Of a stretch of DNA of 64,000 nt, positions 27,238 through 37,200 are shown in pieces. Where the stretch lies: the NCBI RefSeq assembly GCF_014201715.1, contig NZ_JACHFD010000008.1, positions 62,001-126,000 of the forward strand. Reading direction: 5' to 3'. The notes under the pieces were generated by a model. It searched no databases. It was not told where the DNA came from and saw only the letters and a program-made list of their open reading frames with translations. Position 1 is the first letter of the stretch, and each line of letters begins with the position of its first letter. The position numbers and the translations under genes were made by a program. This DNA is from Haloferula luteola. Lineage in GTDB: Bacteria > Verrucomicrobiota > Verrucomicrobiia > Verrucomicrobiales > Akkermansiaceae.

Positions 27238-28308
27238 ATGGATGCGATGGATCCCTCCCTGCACGAACTCCTCCAAGTCTCCTTCAATGGGGGTGCCAGT
27301 GATGTCTTTCTTCTTGAAGGAGAATGTCCACGAGTGCGGCAGGATGGGGAGGTCATCAAGGCTCATGGGGAGCCTTTGGAGAAAGAGACGATCGCTGCGA
27401 TTTGGCGGGAATGTGGGGTTGATCCGCAGACGGGCGAGGATGCGGATGCGAGCTTCGTCGTTGAGGGCGTTGGGCGCCTCCGGGTGAACGCCTACCGCTC
27501 ATTGGGGCGGATCGGGGTGGTGATGCGACCGATCAAAAGCCAGATTCCAGGGTTTGGGGATCTCGGATTGCCGGGATATCTTCTGCAGCAATGGCTGGTG
27601 CGTCGTTCCGGACTGATTTTGATTTGCGGGCCGACAGGGGCTGGCAAATCGACCACCGTGGCGGCCTGCCTGGAATGGATCAATCAGCACCGAGCTTGCC
27701 ACATCGTGACCTTGGAAGATCCGATTGAGTATCTCTTCGTCAATCAAAGGTCCTACTTTTCCCAGCGGGAGATGGGGCGAGATACCTCGGAGTTCAGTCA
27801 TGCCTTACGCCAAGCTTTGCGCCAGAATCCCGATGTCATTTTCTTTGGCGAGATTCGCGATTCGGAGTCCGCACTGGCAGCGCTGCGAGCTGCGGAAACG
27901 GGGCACCTTGTGATCTCCACTTTGCACGCGGCTGGTGTTTCGGGAGTGCCGGTGGCCATCGAGAGGCTGACGCGGATGCTGGGTAGTGCGATGGCGGGAA
28001 CTTCTTATTTGTTGTCGACCCAGCTGATTGGCGTGATGGCACAGCAGCTCTTGCCGCGGATCGATGGCGGCGTGGTCGCGATGTTGGAGTATTTCGAGAA
28101 TTCGGGGATCACGCGAAAGCTGATTGGGGATCAATCGGCTTCCGAGCTGCGGGATCATCTGGACCGGAGCGAATCGGATGCCGCCTGCCCCTTCCTGCGT
28201 TACTTGGTGGCCGCCACGCGACAGAATATCATTTCCGTCGATATCGCGCGCGCCGCCTGTGATCGCCCGCAGGATTTTGATCGCGCCATGCGCGGCATCA
28301 CCTCCTGA
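27238..28308 (+). CDS. PilT/PilU-type pilus retraction ATPase, first of a pair
   Basis: A 356-residue secretion-type ATPase. The N-terminal domain starts with HELLQVSFNGGASDVFLLEG, close to the PilT N-domain. Walker A is GPTGAGKSTT (residues 131-140). The Asp box EDPIEYLF, Walker B DVIFFGEIRDSESA and His box TGHLVISTLHAAG follow. PilT motors depolymerise type IV pili and drive twitching, DNA uptake or adhesion. The end is unusual: the AIRxLIRE-type region is replaced by SGITRKLIGDQSASELRDHL. This suggests a PilU-like accessory role beside the more standard gene 12 bp downstream. No pilin or pilus assembly genes lie nearby. Confidence 0.88.
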   Translation: MDAMDPSLHELLQVSFNGGASDVFLLEGECPRVRQDGEVIKAHGEPLEKETIAAIWRECGVDPQTGEDADASFVVEGVGRLRVNAYRSLGRIGVVMRPIKSQIPGFGDLGLPGYLLQQWLVRRSGLILICGPTGAGKSTTVAACLEWINQHRACHIVTLEDPIEYLFVNQRSYFSQREMGRDTSEFSHALRQALRQNPDVIFFGEIRDSESALAALRAAETGHLVISTLHAAGVSGVPVAIERLTRMLGSAMAGTSYLLSTQLIGVMAQQLLPRIDGGVVAMLEYFENSGITRKLIGDQSASELRDHLDRSESDAACPFLRYLVAATRQNIISVDIARAACDRPQDFDRAMRGITS

Positions 28309-28320
28309 TCTTATCCTCCC

Positions 28321-29376
28321 ATGAGCGAATCCAAGGAAATCACCGACTACCTCCGCCAGACCGTCGAGCTGGGGGGATCTGACCTGCATCTCTCCGCCTG
28401 GGCTCCCCCCGCGGCTCGGGTTTCGGGAAACATGGTCCCGCTCGAGGACTTTTTGTTAACTCCAGAATCCGTGGAATCCCTGATCGACCAGAGCTTGAGC
28501 GAGAAGCAAAGGGCCGATCTCGATGCCAATCTGGAACTCGACTATGCGCTGCATCTGGAGAATGTGGGTCGCTTTCGTGGCAACATCCACGTTGTCCGCG
28601 GCACTCACGAGGCCGCGTTCCGTTTCATTCCTGAGGAAATTCCTGAACTGGATCACCTCGGACACCATTCAACAGTGGCGGATCTTTGCCAACTACGGCG
28701 GGGGCTGGTGTTGGTGACGGGGGTGACGGGATCCGGGAAGACGACGACCTTGGCGGCGATGATCAAACGGATTGCGGAGACCCGCTCTGGCGTCATCATC
28801 ACCATTGAAGATCCGATCGAGTATCAGTTTTCGCACCTATCCTGCCTCATCAAGCAACGTGAGATCGGTCGCGATACCAAGGGGTTCTCCATCGCCCTGC
28901 GCCAGGCGTTGCGCCAGGACCCTGATGTGATTGTGGTTTCTGAACTGCGCGATCTGGAGACGATTCGCATCGCTCTGACAGCGGCGGAAACGGGGCACTT
29001 GGTCTTGGCGACCTTGCACACGATCGATGCTCCTCAGACGATCGATCGTTTGGTTGATGTGTTTCCGCCGGAGCAGCAGCAACAGATCGTGACGCAACTC
29101 GCCGGGGTGCTGGAAGGGATCGTCTCGCAACGATTGATGCCGCGGTCCGATGGACAGGGCCGGGTGCTGGCTTCCGAAGTCCTGCGCTCCACCCACGGCA
29201 TCCGTGCGTGCATCCGTGAACGCAAGATCGAGCAACTCGTCGGCTTGATGGAAATTTCTTCCCGCGAGGGCAATCGGACCATCGATCAGTCGATCAAAGT
29301 TCGCCTTCAACAGGGATACATTTCTCTTGAGGAGGCGATTCATCATGCCCGCGAGCCGCGGAATTTCATGGGATGA
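28321..29376 (+). CDS. PilT-type pilus retraction ATPase, second of a pair
   Basis: A 351-residue PilT-family ATPase following its paralog with a 12-bp gap. Walker A is GVTGSGKTTT, the Asp box is EDPIEYQFSHLSCLIKQREIG, the His box is ETGHLVLATLHTID, and the C-terminal region HGIRACIRERKIEQLVGLM matches the PilT AIRNLIRE region. Walker B reads DVIVVSELRDLETI, with Ser where most PilT proteins have Gly. A dual PilT/PilU-like motor for type IV pilus retraction is the best reading. The operon ends 6 bp from the convergent SDR gene. Confidence 0.9.
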   Translation: MSESKEITDYLRQTVELGGSDLHLSAWAPPAARVSGNMVPLEDFLLTPESVESLIDQSLSEKQRADLDANLELDYALHLENVGRFRGNIHVVRGTHEAAFRFIPEEIPELDHLGHHSTVADLCQLRRGLVLVTGVTGSGKTTTLAAMIKRIAETRSGVIITIEDPIEYQFSHLSCLIKQREIGRDTKGFSIALRQALRQDPDVIVVSELRDLETIRIALTAAETGHLVLATLHTIDAPQTIDRLVDVFPPEQQQQIVTQLAGVLEGIVSQRLMPRSDGQGRVLASEVLRSTHGIRACIRERKIEQLVGLMEISSREGNRTIDQSIKVRLQQGYISLEEAIHHAREPRNFMG

Positions 29377-29382
29377 GCGCTC

Positions 29383-30150
29383 TTACAGGCGGGGCAGCGT
29401 GAGTCCGCCATCGATGTGGATTGTCTGCCCGGTGGAATAGGGAAAGTCGAAGCGAGCCAGAGAAGCGACGGCTTTTCCGACATCGTCGGGAAGCCCCCAG
29501 CGTGGGGTGACGCAGAGGCCGTCTTCAAGGAGTCGGTCATATTTTTCAGTCACGCCGGCAGTCATGTCGGTCCGAATGATTCCAGGCCGGACTTCGAAGA
29601 CGGGCAAATCGTATTCGCCGAGACGGGCGGCGAAAAGTTGGGTGACCATGGCCAAACCAGCCTTGCTGACGCAATATTCACCGCGATTGGTGGAAGCTAC
29701 GGTGGCGCTGATGGAGTTGACGTTGATGATTCCCCCTTGGAACGACGAGTCGGCTTGCTTTTGTTCGATCAACCATTGGGCCACCGCTTGGGTCAGGAAA
29801 TAGGGCCCTTCAAGGTTGATGGCGATGAGACGTTGGAAGCTTTCCCGGGAGGTCTCAAGAACGTCGCGGCGTTCGGCGGGTGCTACCCCGGCGTTGTTGA
29901 CGAGGAAATGCAGAGCGCCAAAGTGAGAACGAAGGTGTTCGAGCATCCGCTGGCGATCCTCGGGACAGCCGACATTGCCTTGGCAGTAAATGGCTTCGGG
30001 GGCGCCCGCTTCGCGGATCTGTTCGAGGACGGGACCGATTTCGGACTCCGCACGCACGCCGTTGATGGCGATGCGGTGCCCTTCCTTGGCGAGGGCGAGG
30101 GCGATTCCAAGGCCAATGCCCCGGCTGCCACCCGTGATGAAGGTGATCAT
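29383..30150 (-). CDS. SDR family oxidoreductase
   Basis: A 255-residue classical short-chain dehydrogenase/reductase. It has the NAD(P)-binding TGGSRGIGLGIA (residues 6-17), NNAGVAPAERRD, catalytic Ser in NVNSISATVAS, the YxxxK pair in GEYCVSKAGLA, and the C-terminal STGQTIHIDGGLTLP. It is annotated 3-ketoacyl-ACP reductase-like by similarity, but last place in a GH88 operon suggests that it reduces or oxidises a sugar or uronate intermediate. The ATG at 30150 is chosen because the Rossmann strand starts there. It is 20 bp downstream of the Gfo/Idh/MocA gene. Confidence 0.88.
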   Translation of the reverse strand: MITFITGGSRGIGLGIALALAKEGHRIAINGVRAESEIGPVLEQIREAGAPEAIYCQGNVGCPEDRQRMLEHLRSHFGALHFLVNNAGVAPAERRDVLETSRESFQRLIAINLEGPYFLTQAVAQWLIEQKQADSSFQGGIINVNSISATVASTNRGEYCVSKAGLAMVTQLFAARLGEYDLPVFEVRPGIIRTDMTAGVTEKYDRLLEDGLCVTPRWGLPDDVGKAVASLARFDFPYSTGQTIHIDGGLTLPRL

Positions 30151-30170
30151 GAACGTGGGTGGAGCTGGAT

Positions 30171-31322
30171 TCAGGGTTTCAGTTCGGGGATGTCGAGCCA
30201 ACGACGTTCCGCGCTCGATTGAAGCCCGAGTTCGGCGAGTTGCACCCCTTTGGCTCCCTCCAATAGGTCAAATTTCCACGGCTCATCGAAGGCCACGTGG
30301 CGCAAGAACATCTCCCACTGGACTTTGAAGGCGTTGTCGTAAGTCTCTTGGTCGGGGACTTTGCTCCAGCCTTCGAAGAAATCGATAGGCTGCGGGATAT
30401 CGGGGTTCCACACCGGACGGGGGGTGTTCCCATAGTGCTGGATCCAGCAATCGCGTAGCCCGATCACCGCCGATCCCCGGGTTCCGTCCACCTGCATGGT
30501 GAGGAGGTCATCGCGGCGGACTCGAACATTCCAAGAGGAGTTGAAATGGCAGATGATGCCGTTCTCCAACTCGAAAGTACTATAGGCACTGTCGTCGGCA
30601 GTGCAGGGGTAGGGGTGGCCCGATTCATCGATGCGTTCGGGGATGTGCGTGGCGGCAAGGGTGGAGACGCGCTTCACGGGGCCAAAGAGGTGATCGATCA
30701 CATAGCGCCAGTGGCAAAGCATGTCGACGACCATGCCGCCACCGTCTTCCTTGCGATAGTTCCAGGATGGGCGCTGAGGTGGGACCGTGTGTCCCTCGAA
30801 GACCCAGTAGCCGAATTCTCCACGGACTGAGAGGATGTCGCCGAAGAAGCCATTCTCCTTGAGGCGCATGAATTTCACCAGCCCAGGAAGCCAGAGTTTG
30901 TCCTGCACGACACCGTGCTTCACCCCGGCGTCTCGGCAGATCTGATAAAGCGCATAGGCATCTTCGGTGCGAATCGCGGTGGGCTTTTCGCAATAGACAT
31001 GTTTGCCTGCGGCCGCGGCCTGCTTGACGGCTTCGAAGCGTCGCAGGGTGGTCTGGGCGTCGAAGTAGACTTCGTAGCTTGGGTCGTTCATCACCGAGTC
31101 GAGATCGGTGGTGTATTTTTCGACGGAGGTTCGAGCGATCAGTGATTGGAGTTTGGATTCGTTGCGGCCGACGAGGATGGGATCGGGGAGGAGTGTTTCC
31201 TCTGGGCCGATGCGGATGCCCCCTTGCTTGAGGATGGCGTCGATCGATCGCAGCAAGTGCTGATGGGTGCCCATGCGTCCGGTGACGCCGTTGAGGATGA
31301 TGCCGATGCGATGCGTTTTCAT
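30171..31322 (-). CDS. Gfo/Idh/MocA family oxidoreductase
   Basis: A 383-residue protein. An N-terminal Rossmann domain (RIGIILNGVTGRMGTHQHLLRSI) is followed by the family block HVYCEKPTAIRTEDAYAL, where the EKP lysine is conserved. The C-terminal alpha/beta domain includes the possible metal or substrate region DMLCHWRYVIDHLFGPV. Members oxidise or reduce sugars and inositols with NAD(P). It is fourth in the XRE-GH88-isomerase-Gfo-SDR operon, spaced 35 bp after the isomerase gene and 20 bp before the SDR gene. A catabolic step on the sugar released by GH88 is the most likely role. Confidence 0.9.
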   Translation of the reverse strand: MKTHRIGIILNGVTGRMGTHQHLLRSIDAILKQGGIRIGPEETLLPDPILVGRNESKLQSLIARTSVEKYTTDLDSVMNDPSYEVYFDAQTTLRRFEAVKQAAAAGKHVYCEKPTAIRTEDAYALYQICRDAGVKHGVVQDKLWLPGLVKFMRLKENGFFGDILSVRGEFGYWVFEGHTVPPQRPSWNYRKEDGGGMVVDMLCHWRYVIDHLFGPVKRVSTLAATHIPERIDESGHPYPCTADDSAYSTFELENGIICHFNSSWNVRVRRDDLLTMQVDGTRGSAVIGLRDCWIQHYGNTPRPVWNPDIPQPIDFFEGWSKVPDQETYDNAFKVQWEMFLRHVAFDEPWKFDLLEGAKGVQLAELGLQSSAERRWLDIPELKP

Positions 31323-31357
31323 GGGAAATGGAGTGAGGTGTCCGGATGCAGAGGGTC

Positions 31358-32164
31358 TCAGACGTGCTTTTGGTAGGCGTTGAGGATTTGTTGGAGGTAG
31401 TCGTCTGGATCATGTGACCACCATCGATCAGAGAAAATCTCGACCTCGATCCACCCCTCGAAGCCGGTGGCTTCGACCTGGCGGCGGATTCCTTGGATGT
31501 CGATGCAGCCTTCACCCATCAATCCGCGGTCATTGAGAAAGTCGCGGGTCGGTGTGAGCCAGTCGCAAACATGGAAGCCACAGATGCGATCGCCGGCGCG
31601 AAGAATTTCCTGCTCAAGGGCGGGATCCCACCACAGATGATAGACGTCGGCTGCCAAGCCCATTTCAGGAGGTGAGCCAAGGCGGTCGAGGAGGTCATTG
31701 GCCTGGCCCAAGGTGTTCACGGCGCTCCGGCAATCGGCGTACATGGGATGGAGCGGTTCGAGCGCGAGTTTCACGCCGGTTATGCGGGCGTGATCGAGGC
31801 AGGCGGCGAGGCCTTCTTCGATGTGCCGACGGGACTCAGAAAGAGGCAGCTCAGGCATGGCCCCAGCAACGAGAACGAGTTGAGGTGCACCGATGGCGGC
31901 CGCCTCATCAAGGGCGCGTCGGTTGTCATCGAGTGCCGACTGTTTCTCGGTTGATGTTAGGTAGGGAAAGAATCCGCCGCGGACGAGGGAGACCGCTTGA
32001 ATGCCGTGGTCGTCAAGGATGCGGCGCGATTCGGTGAGCGGGCGTCCTTCGAGCCAAGGTCTCCAGATGCCTGCGCCACCGACCCCAGCCGCTTGGTATT
32101 TGGCAGCGGCGGTTGGCAGATCCCAGGATTTGGTGGTGATCGTGTGAATGGCGAGGCGTTGCAT
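31358..32164 (-). CDS. Sugar phosphate isomerase/epimerase family (AP2Ec TIM barrel)
   Basis: A 268-residue xylose-isomerase-like TIM barrel. Typical blocks are LVLVAGAMPEL, GVKLALEPLHPMYADCRSAV (metal-ligand Glu), GLAADVYHLWWDP, GFHVCDWLTPT, and WIEVEIFSDRWW with the last metal-binding Glu. Members isomerise or epimerise sugars with a divalent metal. The operon context, 14 bp after the GH88 gene and 35 bp before the Gfo/Idh/MocA gene, points to uronate or keto-sugar catabolism. The ATG at 32164 starts the first barrel strand. The open frame continues upstream into the GH88 coding region. Confidence 0.88.
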   Translation of the reverse strand: MQRLAIHTITTKSWDLPTAAAKYQAAGVGGAGIWRPWLEGRPLTESRRILDDHGIQAVSLVRGGFFPYLTSTEKQSALDDNRRALDEAAAIGAPQLVLVAGAMPELPLSESRRHIEEGLAACLDHARITGVKLALEPLHPMYADCRSAVNTLGQANDLLDRLGSPPEMGLAADVYHLWWDPALEQEILRAGDRICGFHVCDWLTPTRDFLNDRGLMGEGCIDIQGIRRQVEATGFEGWIEVEIFSDRWWSHDPDDYLQQILNAYQKHV

Positions 32165-32178
32165 GGCGAGCCGAAGGG

Positions 32179-33546
32179 TCAATGAAAGAAGGTGAGGTAG
32201 GGGCCGCCTTGGATGAGGCGCTGGAGGTAGACTGCCAGTTCCATGGCGTGGTAGTCTCCCCACATACTTGACTCTCCGTAGGGGGCCTTGGAGGGATCGG
32301 GTCGGTGGTCCCAGCCATTGGGATGGTGGTAGATGCTGTGGAGGAGCAGGCCTTGGTGTTCAGGATCGATCGAGAGGTAGGGCTCGCTGAACAAGCTGGC
32401 AGCGGTGACGCGGGCGGCGGCATGGTAGCGGTCGGCTCGTTCGGTGTCTCCCTGCGCATGCATGAGGCGGGCGAGGCGGAAGAGGCCTTGGGCGGTGATG
32501 GCACTGGCCGTGGAATCGACTGGCTCCCACGGATTGTAGGGATCGGCGGGGACCGAGAGATCGATGCGGTGGGAATTCGGGCCGGCCTGATCCCAGTAAG
32601 AAATGCCGTCGGCGGCGGTGTTCTCGATAAAATTGTCGGCGATGGCGGTGGCTGCTCGAAGCATGAGTGTTTGCCATTTTTCGCGACCTCCGAAGGGTTC
32701 AAGGTCGGCGTCAGGGAGTGAGGCCAGGCATTCAAGTTCCTCGGCGAATCCGAGGCAGGCCCATGCTTGTCCACGGGTCCAGGTGGAGAATCCGGTATAG
32801 CCTTGTTGGGAGTTGGGGCAGCGGTAAGCTCCGTCTTTGGTGTTGAAGATGGCTTCGTGGGTGGTGCGACCAGGGACGTCCCAAATGTCGCGACCTTCTC
32901 CGTAGAAAACGGAGAAGAGGGCGGTGGATTCGATATGTTGGAGGGCACGATCGAGCAGCGAAATCGGTCGGTCGCCCTCGCCCATGAGGACATGGCCGAG
33001 ACGGTGGGCCTGCATGAGAATCCGGCACGAGCGGATGGTGTCGACGAACAGGGAATGAGGACCGTTGAAGGAATGGATGAACCCCCCTCCTTGACGTTCG
33101 GTCCAGCGAGCCGCCTGCACGGCACCGCTGACTTTGATGGCAAGTTCGTAGAAGTTTTGCTCCCAGGGATCTTCCGGTAGGCGACCTTCGAGCATCAAGC
33201 GACGGAGGTTGCCGTAGGTGGAGAGGTTGTTGAATCCGTGATCGTGAACGCCCATGTGACTGACATGGCTGGCCATTTTTGTGACCGTGTGTTCGCGGCC
33301 CGATTGAAGGGAGACAGGGTCGCCAGTGGCGTCGAAATGGAGGATGGCGATGCCATATCGAAATCCTTCGGTCCACTCAGTCCACCCGCGAGTGGTGTAT
33401 TTTCCGCCGACAGTGAAGACAGGAGAGCCTTTGCTGTCGTCGTAAGTTCCATCGAGCGAGGCGATCTTGGAGGGAGCGAGGGAGAAAAAGCGGTCGAGCT
33501 GGGGGGCGAGGCTTTCCAGCGAGGGAGCGGAGGAGAAATCGATCAT
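32179..33546 (-). CDS. GH88 unsaturated glucuronyl hydrolase
   Basis: A 455-residue (alpha/alpha)6-barrel enzyme without a signal peptide, so it is probably cytoplasmic. GH88 signatures are HDHGFNNLSTYGNLRRL, YTGFSTWTRGQAWACLGFAEEL, LLLHSIYHHPNGWDH and GESSMWGDYHAMELAVYLQRL. These enzymes hydrate and remove unsaturated glucuronic acid from the ends of oligosaccharides made by polysaccharide lyases (glycosaminoglycan, ulvan or similar). The gene follows the XRE-cupin regulator by 36 bp and precedes the isomerase gene by 14 bp. Since no lyase is in the operon, the polymer it serves remains open. Confidence 0.92.
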   Translation of the reverse strand: MIDFSSAPSLESLAPQLDRFFSLAPSKIASLDGTYDDSKGSPVFTVGGKYTTRGWTEWTEGFRYGIAILHFDATGDPVSLQSGREHTVTKMASHVSHMGVHDHGFNNLSTYGNLRRLMLEGRLPEDPWEQNFYELAIKVSGAVQAARWTERQGGGFIHSFNGPHSLFVDTIRSCRILMQAHRLGHVLMGEGDRPISLLDRALQHIESTALFSVFYGEGRDIWDVPGRTTHEAIFNTKDGAYRCPNSQQGYTGFSTWTRGQAWACLGFAEELECLASLPDADLEPFGGREKWQTLMLRAATAIADNFIENTAADGISYWDQAGPNSHRIDLSVPADPYNPWEPVDSTASAITAQGLFRLARLMHAQGDTERADRYHAAARVTAASLFSEPYLSIDPEHQGLLLHSIYHHPNGWDHRPDPSKAPYGESSMWGDYHAMELAVYLQRLIQGGPYLTFFH

Positions 33547-33582
33547 GGTGGTGGAGTGGAGGTCGAGCCGTTGTGCCGTGGG

Positions 33583-34128
33583 TCAGAAGCGGTGGGTTTT
33601 GGTAAGGTGGGCGATGATCAGCTCGGCATCGGCCTGAATTTCGTAGGTGTGAGGGAGGACGGCGTCGAATTTGAGAGCGTCTCCGGCCGCAAGGGTGTGC
33701 TGCTCGTGGCTAAAGGCGATGTGCACGCGTCCTTTGCGAACCCAACAGATTTCGTGTTCGTCGCCGTGGGCTTCGGGATGTTGGAGCGAGTCGCCAGCTC
33801 GGGCGGTGGCGTGGAAAAGTTCGACGCCCTGAAAGGCGAGTTTCTCGAAGTTGAAGGGCCCGGATTGGTAGCGGGTGACTTTTTTTCGGTGGGCCGTGGC
33901 GGACTCGGCGAGGGAGAGGAGATCGGATGCTGAAAGCCCGAAGACGCGGGCCAGACGATGGAGAGTCGGGAGTTCGATGAGGTTCTGATTCCGCTCGAGT
34001 TTGGAAAGGCTGGCGACGGAGAGGCCGGATTGATCAGAAACCTGCTGCAGGGTCAGCCCTGCCTGCTTGCGCAGGTTACGGATGACGGCGAAGTCGAGAG
34101 AGAGATTCTCTGAATCCAAATCAGGCAT
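33583..34128 (-). CDS. XRE-cupin transcriptional regulator
   Basis: A 181-residue regulator. Residues about 12-70 form an XRE helix-turn-helix (IRNLRKQAGLTLQQVSDQSGLSVASLSKLERNQ). Residues about 105-175 form a cupin_2 sensor (EHEICWVRKGRVHIAFSHEQHTLAAGDALKFDAVLPHTYEI). Such two-domain proteins usually sense a small metabolite through the cupin and regulate the adjoining catabolic operon. Here it is the first gene of the GH88 operon on the same strand, so autoregulation plus control of the four genes after it is likely. Confidence 0.9.
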   Translation of the reverse strand: MPDLDSENLSLDFAVIRNLRKQAGLTLQQVSDQSGLSVASLSKLERNQNLIELPTLHRLARVFGLSASDLLSLAESATAHRKKVTRYQSGPFNFEKLAFQGVELFHATARAGDSLQHPEAHGDEHEICWVRKGRVHIAFSHEQHTLAAGDALKFDAVLPHTYEIQADAELIIAHLTKTHRF

Positions 34129-34222
34129 GGAAGAATAAAAAGCATGCCTAAATTTACTCTGGAAGAAAAAAGTGGAAATCGAAAGGGGGCATGGAGCATC
34201 GCGTCCATTATCGGGATTCGTG

Positions 34223-37200
34223 CTATTCGAGAACGAGGGTGAGGCTGCCGTGATCGGGATGGGTGACTAAGATGGCGATGCGGCCGGAAGGGATGGGAGC
34301 GTCGTCGGTGAGGGTGCGGTAGTCGAACATCCCACGGAGGTCGGTGTAGCCGTCTTTGAGAAACGCCGGTTGGCCGTCGCGTTCGGTGTACACCTTCACA
34401 TACGCGGCGGATATCGGTGAGCCGGTTTCGGCCTGGCGAACCTGCAGGATCGGATGGTTGCGTGTGCAGGTGACTTGGAGGGCATGACTATTGAGGACAC
34501 GGAGGGTTTTGATGGCACCCGCATCGGCGACCACGAGGACGTTGCCCTGTTGGTAAGGTGCCGGCAGGTCGACGAGAGTCTGTTCCTCTGCGAGCGGGAC
34601 GTTTTCGACGAGGTTGGGCTGAGTGCCGGGGAGTTTCCCAGAGTCTTGGAGGAAGGGATTTCGCGAGAAGAGCATCTCAAGATCGACCTGATAGAGCGAG
34701 AGGTCGACCTGTTTGAGGCCTCTCTGGGTGATTTGGAGCTGCCCATGTTTGGCGAGGGCAAGGTCGAGATGGGTGGCAGGAACTTGGGATGGGTCGGGCC
34801 CGGAAGTCAGGGGTGCACGGGTGAGTTCCGCGATTTCTTCCGCTTGGGAGATGACGGATTGAAAGCGATCCGACCATGGGCCCGGCGGTGCGTCGGCATG
34901 CGACCGCGCGAGGGTTGCTGCATCTTCGGGTTTGCCCTGATGGAAGAGCGCAAGGGATTTTAGATAGTCATATGCGATTGTGGAGGAAACCTGGTCGCGA
35001 TCGACCTTTTCGAGCCGTTCAAGTGCGTCGGTCACGCGGTCTTGGAGGAACAGGAAGCCGGTTAAGTGGAGCTGGTCATCGGCCGAGAGGATCGGTTTCC
35101 ACGCGAGCTGCCGGAGGAAGTCCTGATAGTGCTTCTGGAGGGCTTCCTGCGAGAACCATGGACGGTTTGAGAGGCGGTGGCTGCGTGAATGGATGAGGGG
35201 ATCGAATTCGAGATTGGCCCAATCGCCGTGGATGAAGGGTTCGATGCGGAGGAGGGGGGAATCGAGGAATTCACCGAGCTGGTGGAGTTCGGGGGACGTT
35301 TCCAACCAGTCGTGGAGGGTCTCGCGGTCTTGGTGAAGGAAGGCATAGCGAGCAAGGGAGGAAGGCAGGACGAGGCGTTCGCGGAGGATGGAAAGGGCGG
35401 GCTCGTAGAAGTCGCGGTCTCGACAGCGCCAGGCGAGCAAGTCGAGATTGACTTTCTGAAGGTTGACTGTGCGTAGGCGCTCGAGGACCTGGGCAGAACT
35501 GCCATCGCGGGCCAGCACTGGCCATGAGTCCCCATTTTCTGTGGGAAGTGTATCGACGACTTGGAAAGTTTTCGTCGCAGCGCTGGCGAGGATGGTTTCT
35601 CCAGAAGAGATGTGGAGGGGGTACGCGGTGAACTCGCCAGGTGAGGGGAAGTAAAAGGCAAGGTCGAACTTCAGCACTTCGTAGGGCTTCAGTTTGTGGA
35701 CGGTGGAGAGGGTGGCATCCTTGCCGCGGAGGGCGATCGATCCTGCAGGGATTTGGGCGAGGACTTCGATGCGGCGGGCGTCTCCCGTTGGGTTGGTGAC
35801 GACGAGTGAAGCTCCGTAGGGGACGCCGGTAAGGAAGGGGCCTTTGACCGATTTTTCGACTTCGCTGCTATCCTCATTTACGAAGTGCTCGTTGAGCCGG
35901 TGAAACGTCTCACGAACCAATACGGGGGAGTCATCGGCGAACTGGTCGGTCTCCCGGGTGTCCTTGAAAAAAAGCAGCATGGAGGTGACCGCTGCGACGT
36001 GAAGGGTGGTGTCATCGCGAATGATTTCGGGTGCTTGCGCTTTGAAAGGGAGGTCGAGTACCGCCAAGGCCATGAGTGCCGCATTGGGGGAAGCGGTGCA
36101 GGCATGAAAGTGTGGGGAGAGGAATGGGCCGCTGCCGTCCCAGCGCGCAAAGTCGAGCCAGAAGGCATTGAGTGGGATCATCGTTTCGCTGGTGTCCTTG
36201 CTCGGATGATGGTCGTAGTTCGATTCCATCCAGATGCGGGTGAGAGGGCGGGCAGCGGACCCGCGACGGAGGGGTGGGCGGAGGGCGACTTCTGGTGTGA
36301 GCCCGAGATCGCCGACATTGTGCTGAAAATCGTCTCCCTCATCTGACAGGGATCGGATCAATGAATCCATGAACTCAAGATTGGTTGGGGTGTTGCGAAT
36401 GAGGAGGGTCCCGGCTTCGGCGAAGAACTGGGCCGACGCACCTGCCCTAAATTTGATTCCTTGGGATTTCAGGAGTTCGACCAAGGATTGGCGACGGGGG
36501 GCCGGGAGCATTTCGTTGGAAGCGAATGGATCCGAATCTCCGTCAGCAGCGAAGCGATCGTTCGCAGCGTTCAAAACGGAGATGAAATTGGGCGGGACTT
36601 TGTAGGAGCGGGTGAAGAGGTCCTCGCCGACTTCGGTCGCCGGCTTGATCGTCACCGCGAAGTCATCGATGGACCAGCGAAGGCGGGTCGCCTCGCAGAT
36701 GTAGTTGAGGGCCTCGGCAAGCGGAACGTTGCGCAAACGAAGTTCTTGGATTCGTTGAGATTGAAAGGGGCCGCGGACCACGATTTTGATGCCCTTTTTT
36801 TGGGGGTCCAATTCGACGGTATCGAACTCGATCGAACGCATGCGCAGGAATTCAATGGCATCGGACACCGAGATATCTTCAAAATCGATGGTCGGGATGA
36901 TGATCTTGCGCATCTTCATTTGGATGAAGCTGGCTCCTGACGATTTCACCGTGAAGGCGCTTTTGGCCTCCTCGGCCTCGTTGCGGGCGATTCCGAGCGA
37001 ATCGATGGAGGCGAGGTCGGTGCCGCGGAGGATTTGGGCAAATCGTTGGTTTTCCTGTTCAGGGTTGGGTGCTTCCAGTTCCCAGCAGTCTTCGAGTTGA
37101 TCGAGGATGCGATCACGAGCTGCGGGCAGCGCGTGGACAAGGAGTGCCTTTTCGGCCGCGTTGAGGCGTCTCCAGGCAAAAGGCCTGAGATACGCGGTGA

